5,232 bases of DNA from Promethearchaeota archaeon (GCA_019057775.1 JAHLWT010000283.1:1-5232), one strand, 5' to 3'; shown: positions 1-5,202, numbered from the stretch's first letter. Translations and numbers: made by a program. Notes: generated by a model not told the origin, from the sequence alone.

Positions 1-327
1 TTAAAAAAGGGAAGCTAAACCTAACCTTTTATTTAAAATTAGTCAGATGTTCTATGCTTATCCATTATTTTAAGAGTTAGTGTTATCATTGACAATTTTA
101 TAATGAATAATTTTATCATTAGGAGGTTTTTGTTCTTCTATTGTTTGGTCTTCTGTTCCTATTATAGTAGGTTCATGATCATTTGATTCTGAATGTTCTT
201 CTTTGTTATTCAAATTGTCTCACAATTTTTTATTTAGGTTATATGTATAAGTATCATACAATTATTTTAAATAATCAACCAATCTATTATTAAATTAATT
301 AGTAATTGAATATTTAAGAATTCAACT
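1..327. other. Left flank without a secure gene
   Basis: This AT-rich stretch holds no ATG-initiated frame of useful length. Positions 5-10 and 25-30 form a 6-bp inverted repeat (AAAAGG / CCTTTT) with a 14-nt loop, too weak to call a terminator. A hydrophilic 47-codon frame on the minus strand (70-213) is listed separately. The last ~110 bases before the first GTPase gene should carry its promoter. T/A-rich runs at about 284-299 and 309-317 are candidates, but neither stands out from the background. No Shine-Dalgarno motif precedes the ATG at 328, so that mRNA may be leaderless or have a short leader. Confidence 0.5.
70..213 (-). pseudogene. Possible remnant or small ORF, 47 codons, acidic and hydrophilic
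   Basis: The frame reads from a TTG at 213 to a TAA at 70-72. An in-frame TGA lies two codons upstream of the TTG, and no ATG or GTG start is available. The predicted peptide is rich in Glu, Asp, Asn and Lys with two Pro-Pro/Ile-Ile patches, and ends in Asn-Thr-Asn-Ser. The composition looks more like a disordered protein tail than random AT-rich translation, while the plus strand here is broken into short frames. It could be the eroded 3' end of a gene, a genuine small protein, or chance. No function can be assigned, and no Shine-Dalgarno site supports the TTG. Confidence 0.2.
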
Positions 328-1224
328 ATGATATCTAAAATTCTAATAATAATGTCTAGTGGCGTTCTCTGTTACTCAAAAACTTTTTTTGGAGATGAAT
401 CCATTGATAATGATTTAGTTAGTGGATTCCTCACAGCAATCAGTAGTATTGCAAAGGAGATTGGCGGCGGAGAAATAGAATCATTAAATTTCAGAAATTT
501 CAATTTTATTTATACTAATGATGATGAAAAGTTATGTATGTTCATAATCGTTACTGATATCGACGATTCTGAAGAAGAAGCACGAGAGAAATTAGATTTG
601 TTAAAAAATGAGTTTCTCGGGCGTTATTATGATGATTTAATAAATTGGAGTTGTGATGTTAAAAAATTTGAACCCTTCGACGAGTTTGTTGAAGAGAATA
701 TATTTCTACCCCCTAAAATATTACTGGTTGGCGAGGATGGTGTTGGGAAAAGCACGATAATAAATCTATTTCCTGGAGAAACTATTTTAGAATTAGATGA
801 TGATATGAATGAAATCATACAAAAACTAGTTCCTTTACCAAGTATTAAAAGAATGAATGAAGTTATTTTAAGAGAAATGGATTTAAAAGATTTAATAGAT
901 AATTCCAAAATTTATAGATCCATTTTAGACTCATTCGACATTATTTGCATCGTTACTAATTCAGGCGCTAGTAATCTAGGTCGAACTAAAAGGTTATCTT
1001 CACAATTAGTACAGAAAGTAAAGAAAGCTGATTATTATATTATCGCGAATTTTCAGGATCTAACAAAAACCTCGTATGAACCAGAAAAGGTAGAAGAGTT
1101 TTTTGATGTAAAAACTTTTGGATTTTCTGCAATCCATGAATCTGCAAAAGAAAAAATGTATTCGATAATCAGTAAAATGCTACAGATATCGATTACTGAA
1201 AAGATAAAAAACAAACAAACCTAA
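328..1224 (+). CDS. Longin-domain small GTPase-like protein (paralogue 1)
   Basis: This 298-residue protein appears to have two domains. Residues 1-~115 resemble a longin/adaptin-type fold: an opening hydrophobic strand with 'MISKILIIMSSGVLCYSKTF', like the start of adaptor mu/sigma subunits and the SR-alpha N-terminus, then alternating strands and helices. Residues ~128-290 look like a small GTPase. The P-loop is G135-EDGV-G140-K-S-T, the G4-like motif is N241-F-Q-D244 (canonical NKxD with Lys replaced by Phe), and G5 is S267-A268. The switch II DxxG motif is not recognisable; the equivalent strand reads LREMDLKD near 181-188. The C-terminus has no Cys, so prenylation is unlikely, and there is no signal peptide or membrane segment. 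The start is the first ATG; no Shine-Dalgarno is visible. A paralogue follows directly. The P-loop is certain; the longin call is by pattern. Nucleotide binding is likely, but conventional GTP hydrolysis is uncertain. Confidence 0.85.
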   Translation: MISKILIIMSSGVLCYSKTFFGDESIDNDLVSGFLTAISSIAKEIGGGEIESLNFRNFNFIYTNDDEKLCMFIIVTDIDDSEEEAREKLDLLKNEFLGRYYDDLINWSCDVKKFEPFDEFVEENIFLPPKILLVGEDGVGKSTIINLFPGETILELDDDMNEIIQKLVPLPSIKRMNEVILREMDLKDLIDNSKIYRSILDSFDIICIVTNSGASNLGRTKRLSSQLVQKVKKADYYIIANFQDLTKTSYEPEKVEEFFDVKTFGFSAIHESAKEKMYSIISKMLQISITEKIKNKQT

Positions 1225-1301
1225 AATAAAAAAGTCAAAGTGGAAAATAGATTATGTGTATAATATTTAATTTTAAGAGTGTAGATTCGCAAAAGTTAAT
1301 A

Positions 1302-1310
1302 TTATATATT
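1302..1310 (+). promoter_or_regulatory. Candidate TATA box for longin-GTPase 2
   Basis: TTATATATT, preceded by the A-rich CAAAAGTTAATA, fits an archaeal BRE/TATA arrangement. Its centre is about 40 bases before the ATG at 1346, so transcription would start near 1331 with a leader of about 15 nt. A T-rich patch at 1311-1320 could also end the transcript of the upstream gene. The gap between the two GTPase genes is 121 bp, which leaves room for separate transcription. In such AT-rich DNA the match is only suggestive. Confidence 0.35.
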
Positions 1311-1345
1311 TTCTATTTTTAGATGAGAGTAATTAGAAATCTAAT

Positions 1346-2227
1346 ATGATATCGAAAATATTTATAATTGGAGCAAAAGGCGATTTAGTCTATTCTAAGA
1401 CATTTTTTGGGACAAATCACCAAGATAAAGAAACAATTAAGTTTTTAACTTCAATTAATCATATTGGAATAAAAGTAGTTGGAGAACCCATAAGATCCTT
1501 AAATTTTGCAAATTTTTATTATATGTATTCACAAGATGAACAAGATAATTTGTTCATAATTGCCAGTGATATTAAAGATCCAGAAGAGGAAATAAGAAGT
1601 AAATTAAATTTATTAAAAGAGGAATATTATAAACAACAAACTAAATTAGGAAAATCAGGAGGAAATTCAATTAAAATTGAGGATTTTGATGACTTCGCAT
1701 TGGACCAGATTTATGTGCCACCTAAGATCTTATTAGTTGGTGAAGTCGGGGTTGGAAAGTCCACGATCATGAATTTATTTCCAGGAGAAACTATTTTAGA
1801 ATTAGACAACGACATGAACGAAACTTTAGAAAAGGCTGTTAATTTAACTGATTTAAAAGGAATTACTCAAGTCACTATAAGAGAAATTAATTTTCAAAAC
1901 TTGGTTGAGAGTGCCAAGGATTATAGTTCGCTACTAAGAACAGTAAATATTATCTGTATTGTGACAAATTCAGGAGCAGGTAATTTAAGTAGAACAATGG
2001 CCTCATACAATCGTTTAAAAGATCAGGTAAAGAAAGCAGATTTTTATATTCTTGCTAATTTTCAAGATTCAATAAACTCTTCTTTTGATCCACATAAAAT
2101 TAGTGAGTCATTTGGATTAACGACATTCGGATTTTCAGCAACTCAGAAAGATTCCCGAGAAAATATTTATACAATAATTAAAAGAATGCTAGAAATTTCG
2201 ATCATTGAGAAATTTGAAAAGAGATAA
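1346..2227 (+). CDS. Longin-domain small GTPase-like protein (paralogue 2)
   Basis: This 293-residue protein shares the layout of the preceding gene: a longin-like N-terminal domain (residues 1-~115, opening MISKIFIIGAKGDLVYSKTF), a short linker, then a G-domain from ~125. Visible motifs are the P-loop G132-EVGV-G137-K-S-T, the G4-like N238-F-Q-D241 and G5 S264-A265. As in paralogue 1, no DxxG switch II is seen. The segment after the P-loop (PGETILELD-x-DMNE, ~146-159) is nearly identical in both proteins. The linker after residue 95 differs (KSGGNS here). There is no C-terminal Cys and no membrane segment. The start is the ATG shared in position with paralogue 1; an upstream ATG at 1323 is out of frame. 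It lies 48 bp ahead of the JAMM protease gene on the same strand, so co-transcription is possible. Whether the two paralogues form a heterodimer, as Rag or SR-type GTPases do, cannot be told. Confidence 0.85.
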   Translation: MISKIFIIGAKGDLVYSKTFFGTNHQDKETIKFLTSINHIGIKVVGEPIRSLNFANFYYMYSQDEQDNLFIIASDIKDPEEEIRSKLNLLKEEYYKQQTKLGKSGGNSIKIEDFDDFALDQIYVPPKILLVGEVGVGKSTIMNLFPGETILELDNDMNETLEKAVNLTDLKGITQVTIREINFQNLVESAKDYSSLLRTVNIICIVTNSGAGNLSRTMASYNRLKDQVKKADFYILANFQDSINSSFDPHKISESFGLTTFGFSATQKDSRENIYTIIKRMLEISIIEKFEKR

Positions 2228-2228
2228 A

Positions 2229-2244
2229 CATATTTTAAAATATG
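2229..2244. repeat. Perfect 16-bp palindrome CATATTTTAAAATATG
   Basis: This is a perfect self-complementary 16-mer beginning one base after the stop codon of longin-GTPase 2 and ending 31 bases before the JAMM start. It contains TTTTAAAA and could serve as a TATA element for the JAMM-E1 genes, an operator for a dimeric regulator, or a short terminator stem without a T tract. Palindromes of this length are uncommon even in AT-rich DNA, but no second copy was seen in the window. Confidence 0.4.
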
Positions 2245-2275
2245 AAATCTTACAAATTTATAGGGAATTAAAAAT

Positions 2276-2767
2276 ATGACAATAGAAGAGAATTATGTAT
2301 TTCCGGTGTATATCAATGAAGATACTCTAAAAAAGATCGTCCAGTATTGTAAAAGTTTTAAAAAGGAAATTTTTGGATATTTGATTGGAAGCATATTGAA
2401 ATGGGATGATAAACTTTATGTTAAAATCGAGGATTTACTTTTTCTTTTAGGAGCAATTCACAGTGAAGAATATTCGACTGCCCAAATAGAGGGCGCTGCT
2501 GGCATGTATGAGAGTAAATTTCAAAGATTGAAAAGAAAGACAGAGAAATCATCCCTTAGAGTAGTTGGATGGTGGCATTCTCATCCCGGCTTCGGTTGTT
2601 TTTTATCAAATACAGATTTAAAAACTCAAAAATATTTTTTTCCAGAATCATACCAAGTAGCATTGGTTGTAGATCCCATTCGAGACGAGCTTGGATTTTA
2701 TACGTTAGAAGAAAGTTCAGAGAAGGGGTATAAACCAATTAGTTATGCGGTTAAAAGAACAAGTTAA
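2276..2767 (+). CDS. RPN11-like JAMM/MPN+ metalloprotease (deubiquitinase-like)
   Basis: This is a zinc isopeptidase of the JAB1/MPN/Mov34 family, expected to process the precursor of the ubiquitin-like modifier and release it from conjugates. The complete metal site is visible: E31 (in EIFGYLIG), H101-S-H103-P, then seven residues to S111 and D114, the canonical E...HxHx7SxxD pattern. The flank VVGWWHSHPGFGCFLSNTDL is strikingly close to eukaryotic RPN11, whereas bacterial JAB or Bil-type enzymes are usually more divergent. At 163 residues it is a bare MPN domain without the C-terminal helices of proteasomal RPN11, so it probably acts outside a lid complex. The start is the ATG at 2276, with a weak purine-rich AGGGA about 10 bases upstream. 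It lies 26 bp before the E1 gene, which suggests one transcript. Confidence 0.95.
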   Translation: MTIEENYVFPVYINEDTLKKIVQYCKSFKKEIFGYLIGSILKWDDKLYVKIEDLLFLLGAIHSEEYSTAQIEGAAGMYESKFQRLKRKTEKSSLRVVGWWHSHPGFGCFLSNTDLKTQKYFFPESYQVALVVDPIRDELGFYTLEESSEKGYKPISYAVKRTS

Positions 2768-2793
2768 TGAATGGATCCCTAAAATATTGAAAA

Positions 2794-3678
2794 ATGGCAA
2801 ATAAAGAAAATAATCAAGATGATTACACCGTCTTTGGGGTTGATACGATAGATTCAGATAAGTTCGATCGCCAGAAACGAATCCTTGGTTGGGAACAGAA
2901 GAAAATATCAGATGCAACAGTTTTAATTGTTGGAGCAGGAGCTACTGGTAATGAGGTTGTTAAAAATTTGGTATTAACTGGGATTGGAAAAATCATTCTA
3001 ATTGATTATGATTTCATAAATGTATCTAATTTAAATCGATGTATCTTATTTAACAATCAAAGCGCATTAAATAAGGATTATAAAGTTGATGCTATTAAAA
3101 ATGCTTGTGAAGAACTAAGCCCAGATACGGAAATTATTAGTATAAAAAAGGACTTAAAAGATATCGATAAAACTCTTTATAAAAAAGCTGATGTTGTATG
3201 TTCTTGCCTAGATAACATAGAAGCTCGATTAGAAGCAAATAATTATTCATACTATAATGATGTTCCCTTTATTGACTCAGGGATAGAACAATTCTTTGGG
3301 AGCGTTCAAGCGGTTTATTCCGGAGAAGAAGACTCTGCTTGTTTACAATGTAGTGTCTCGAGTACAGATTTAGATTTAATGTGGAAGAAATTTTCGTGTA
3401 CAGGTGAAGAGATCGAATCTTCAGAAGGTGAGACGGTACCTAAAATAGCTACGATCATAACAACGACTTCGATTATCGGAGGACTGCAATCGCAACAAGT
3501 ACTGAAATTTGTATTAGGACTTGACTATTTTAAAGAACATGGAGTGTGGAATCCGAATATTGGTAGACCTTTAATAGGTGAGCAGATGAATTATAACGGG
3601 TTATTAAATATGTTTAAAGTAGTTAAAAAGTCAAAGGATCCTAAATGTTGGACGTGTTCATATGAAAAAAATATGTAA
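2794..3678 (+). CDS. E1-like ubiquitin-activating enzyme (ThiF/UBA fold)
   Basis: This cytosolic 294-residue enzyme should adenylate the C-terminal Gly of the modifier with ATP and then form an E1 thioester. Residues 25-30 (DRQKRI) match the E1 opening. The nucleotide loop is G47-A-G49-ATG52-NE. D71/D73 precede the SNLNR motif (78-82), where the usual following Gln is Cys83. K94/K97 and D140-N141 with R145 complete the active site. Zinc ligands are C183/C186 (CLQC) and C285/C288 (CWTC). The best catalytic cysteine candidate is C202 in FSCT, 16 residues after the first zinc pair, as the UBA3-type 'CT' site is placed. The eukaryotic cysteine domain is shrunk to about a dozen residues before VPKIAT (215-220), and no ubiquitin-fold domain follows. 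The UBA5-type position carries no Cys. The start is the first ATG, 26 bp after the JAMM gene. MoeB/ThiF-like sulfur chemistry is less likely given the neighbours. Confidence 0.93.
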   Translation: MANKENNQDDYTVFGVDTIDSDKFDRQKRILGWEQKKISDATVLIVGAGATGNEVVKNLVLTGIGKIILIDYDFINVSNLNRCILFNNQSALNKDYKVDAIKNACEELSPDTEIISIKKDLKDIDKTLYKKADVVCSCLDNIEARLEANNYSYYNDVPFIDSGIEQFFGSVQAVYSGEEDSACLQCSVSSTDLDLMWKKFSCTGEEIESSEGETVPKIATIITTTSIIGGLQSQQVLKFVLGLDYFKEHGVWNPNIGRPLIGEQMNYNGLLNMFKVVKKSKDPKCWTCSYEKNM

Positions 3679-3743
3679 AATAAAAACACAATTAAATAGT
3701 TACCAAGTTGTAAAATTCAAAAATAATTAACACAAAAAGTAAT

Positions 3744-3753
3744 AAATATAAAA
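3744..3753 (+). promoter_or_regulatory. Candidate TATA box for the E2 gene
   Basis: AAATATAAAA lies in the 128-bp gap between the E1 and E2 genes. A start about 25-28 bases downstream would give a leader of roughly 30 nt that includes the Shine-Dalgarno site at 3793-3799. A second TATA-like run (AAAAATATAT, 3781-3790) is too close to the coding start to leave that site in the message. The gap is much longer than the JAMM-E1 spacing, which makes a separate promoter plausible. Confidence 0.35.
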
Positions 3754-3792
3754 CCAAATATAATAATAACTTAAAAGGGTAAAAATATATTT

Positions 3793-3799
3793 GAGGTGG
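3793..3799 (+). promoter_or_regulatory. Shine-Dalgarno site that fixes the TTG start of E2
   Basis: GAGGTGG ends seven bases before the TTG at 3807. An in-frame TAA at 3801-3803 bounds the frame, and the next in-frame Met would be residue 128, after the catalytic Cys. Together these leave the TTG as the only credible start. It is the clearest ribosome binding site in the window; the other genes show weak ones or none. Confidence 0.8.
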
Positions 3800-3806
3800 A
3801 TAAGAG

Positions 3807-4373
3807 TTGCCAGAGCTTCCCTTTGAAATTTGGAATGACAGACTTGAAAATGAGCTCCAGAACATAAAAAATCTTAAAGTATTGGATCAAGATTCAGTAT
3901 TTAGAGATAATCATAGTGTTCAATTCAAAGTAAATTTAAGGTCTTTAGGATATATTCGAGTAAAAGGAAAGTTAGTACCACAACGAACTCATAAGGTTTT
4001 TTTAAAGCTCAATCGTAGTTTCCCGTATCCGGGAGGTATTGATTTTTCATGGATCTCCAATATTTTTCACCCAAATATTCATCCCGTTGATCCTTCTTCA
4101 GCGAATCCAGGTACAGGATATATTTGTTTAAATGTTTTAAAAAAATGGTCCCGTCTTTCTGATTTAGAGACTACTGTTAAAGCTCTTATGTCTTTAATAC
4201 AAAATCCAAATCCTGATGATCCTTTAAATTATCCAATATGTTTAGATGCTGCGGAATACTTCAAAAAGAAAACAATGAATGAGATTAAAGAAGAACTAGG
4301 AATCATGGAAGAAGATTTTGAAGAAGAGGGTGATGAAGATGACGACGACGATGTTTTAATCATTAGCGATTAA
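3807..4373 (+). CDS. E2-like ubiquitin-conjugating enzyme (UBC fold) with acidic tail
   Basis: This protein should accept the activated modifier from the E1 on a cysteine and pass it to targets. Core UBC motifs appear in order: N-terminal helix (~6-22), the strand-loop FPYPGG (72-77), H88-P89-N90, catalytic C107 in GYICLNVL, W114, and the helix region NPNPDDPLN (133-141) followed by AAEYF (148-152). The catalytic Asn of HPN is present. The loop between HPN and C107 is about nine residues longer than in UbcH5-type E2s (HPVDPSSANPGTG). After the fold (~165) comes an acidic tail, residues 168-182, ending in V183-L-I-I-S-D188, which resembles a SUMO-interacting motif and recalls the acidic tail of Cdc34. 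Length is 188 residues with no membrane segment. The TTG start is set by a strong Shine-Dalgarno. It converges on the ubiquitin-like gene. Confidence 0.95.
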   Translation: MPELPFEIWNDRLENELQNIKNLKVLDQDSVFRDNHSVQFKVNLRSLGYIRVKGKLVPQRTHKVFLKLNRSFPYPGGIDFSWISNIFHPNIHPVDPSSANPGTGYICLNVLKKWSRLSDLETTVKALMSLIQNPNPDDPLNYPICLDAAEYFKKKTMNEIKEELGIMEEDFEEEGDEDDDDDVLIISD

Positions 4374-4399
4374 ATTCGATGTCTATAACTCCTTTTTAA

Positions 4400-4657
4400 T
4401 TAAGAACCACCTATAACTTTCGCCCACAACACTAATTTATCGTTTTCTTTCAAACCAAACTTATGGATGGCATCCTCAATTGTAATAGAACTTGGAAGTT
4501 CCTTATCTTGGAGAACTAATGAATAAGAACGTTGTTCAGCGCTGATAATACCCATATGTTTGATGATAATATCTACAATCCTCTCAACCTGATGATGATT
4601 TTTAACGTCCAATTTAATTAATTTTCCTGTTCGTGAATCTTCGACTGAAATTCTCAT
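4400..4657 (-). CDS. Ubiquitin-like modifier precursor ending in Gly-Gly-Ser
   Basis: This small protein has a beta-grasp pattern that aligns with ubiquitin end to end: MRISVEDSRTGKLIKLDV for strands 1-2, a helix VERIVDIIIKHMG, then AEQRSYSLVLQDKELP (like ubiquitin DQQRLIFAGKQLE), and LVLWAKVIGGS at the C-terminus. The conjugating Gly-Gly is followed by a single Ser, so a protease must remove one residue before activation; the adjacent JAMM enzyme is the natural candidate. A Lys occupies the Arg72 position of ubiquitin, and a Lys lies where ubiquitin has Lys48. The start chosen is the ATG at 4657 (85 residues), which coincides with Met1 of ubiquitin. A GTG at 4669 would add four residues (MRKK) and cannot be excluded. 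MoaD- or ThiS-type sulfur carriers are alternatives, but the E2 neighbour argues for conjugation. It is transcribed against E2, with 26 bp between the stops. Confidence 0.93.
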   Translation of the reverse strand: MRISVEDSRTGKLIKLDVKNHHQVERIVDIIIKHMGIISAEQRSYSLVLQDKELPSSITIEDAIHKFGLKENDKLVLWAKVIGGS

Positions 4658-4679
4658 TTTTTTTCGCACATTTTATTTG

Positions 4680-4705
4680 AAGTTTATATTTTAATTATTA
4701 TATTT
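4680..4705 (-). promoter_or_regulatory. Candidate promoter region of the ubiquitin-like gene
   Basis: Read on the minus strand, two TATA-like boxes lie upstream of the gene: AAATATAA (plus-strand 4698-4705) and AATATAAAC (about 4682-4690). The first would start transcription near 4674 with a ~17-nt leader to the ATG at 4657. The second would give a nearly leaderless message. No Shine-Dalgarno site precedes either possible start codon, which is compatible with leaderless or short-leader archaeal translation. The choice between boxes cannot be made from sequence. Confidence 0.35.
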
Positions 4706-4730
4706 AGTTGTTTTTAATATTTATGTGTTA

Positions 4731-4805
4731 ATGAAAATACACTTTTTATTACGATTTTATGTAGGGTTTTCAATAATTCTATTTCTCACTATTATAATTA
4801 CTTGA
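4731..4805 (+). CDS. Possible 24-residue hydrophobic membrane peptide
   Basis: An ATG-to-TGA frame, divergent from the ubiquitin-like gene, encodes a short peptide with a basic, hydrophobic start (MKIHFLLRFYVGF) and a run of Ile/Leu/Phe that could span a membrane once. Past the TGA the same frame stays open for about 22 more codons, with a Lys-rich then hydrophobic stretch, so this could also be the start of a decayed membrane protein. There is no Shine-Dalgarno site. Hydrophobic frames arise easily in AT-rich DNA, so this is a weak call. Confidence 0.2.
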   Translation: MKIHFLLRFYVGFSIILFLTIIIT

Positions 4806-4938
4806 AGCCGCATTAATTCTGCGAATTTGGATAAGAAACTGGCAAAAAAAATTATCCTAGTAATTTTAAATTTATAATTGACTACTTTAAATATTAAATA
4901 TTATGGTTAAGTGTTGTAGATACTTATTTACTTAGAAA

Positions 4939-4957
4939 ACAATTGTAATTCAATTGT
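4939..4957. repeat. Short inverted repeat ACAATTG / CAATTGT
   Basis: Seven-base arms at 4939-4945 and 4951-4957 are separated by TAATT; each arm contains the palindrome CAATTG. It may be a small binding site or chance in AT-rich DNA. No gene start lies next to it. Confidence 0.25.
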
Positions 4958-5004
4958 AGAAATATCTCATTGTATAGTTCATTAGAAATATTTTGAGGTA
5001 ATGT

Positions 5005-5034
5005 AAATAAAATAAAAAAAAAATAAAAAAAGAA
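5005..5034 (-). terminator. Candidate U-tract terminator on the minus strand
   Basis: The plus strand is almost pure A here, so minus-strand RNA would carry runs of seven to nine U, the usual intrinsic stop signal of archaeal RNA polymerase. It lies immediately after the stop codon of the open frame at 5035-5202, as would be expected for a transcript entering from the right. It may equally be a simple low-complexity tract. Confidence 0.35.
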
Positions 5035-5202
5035 TCAGGGAATTATAATTATTTCGAAATAGTCAAATATTATAAATACTAAACATGCTATCTCTATTAA
5101 TATCCAAAGATTGCGCTTTAAACTTCTTAGGCTTTTAAATATTTTTCCTGAATAATTTATCCAATTATAAATGAAAATTAGGCTAATTTTACAAAAGTAG
5201 GA
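5035..5202 (-). pseudogene. Start-less open frame with a predicted membrane helix
   Basis: Fifty-five codons stay open between an in-frame TGA (5203-5205) and the TGA at 5035-5037. The translation is basic in its middle (KSLRSLKRN) followed by a strongly hydrophobic stretch (LWILIEIACLVFIIF) that looks like a C-terminal membrane helix. No ATG, GTG or TTG is in frame. It could be the eroded 3' end of a membrane-protein gene broken by a stop or frameshift near 5203, or a chance frame. The U-rich tract just downstream mildly supports a once-transcribed gene end. Confidence 0.2.

Noticed and set aside
627..908. 93-codon minus-strand frame inside longin-GTPase 1
   Set aside because: It lies opposite the P-loop region of a clear protein; its Ser/Phe/Ile-rich translation is the usual antisense shadow.
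2556..2738. 60-codon minus-strand frame inside the JAMM gene
   Set aside because: It is antisense to the conserved metal-binding motif and has no domain features.
2717..2917. 66-codon minus-strand frame across the JAMM-E1 junction
   Set aside because: It overlaps two well-supported genes and has no recognisable motif or ribosome site.
2276..4657. Bacterial Bil-type (BilABCD) antiviral conjugation operon
   Set aside because: The same four activities occur there, but the RPN11-like JAMM motif, the longin-GTPase neighbours and the archaeal-style signals fit an Asgard ubiquitin locus better; a defence role is not excluded.
4800..4842. Possible tRNA (GCC...GGC ends)
   Set aside because: It has no T-loop TTCRA motif, no anticodon stem and is too short; only a 4-bp CGCA/TGCG stem is present.
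4731..4874. Selenocysteine reading of the TGA at 4803-4805 to extend the small membrane ORF
   Set aside because: The extended product would still be under 50 residues with no known selenoprotein motif, and no SECIS-like structure could be recognised.
5009..5031. A-rich tract as a replication origin element or CRISPR leader
   Set aside because: There are no spaced repeats, no origin-box repeats and no cdc6/orc or cas gene in the window.
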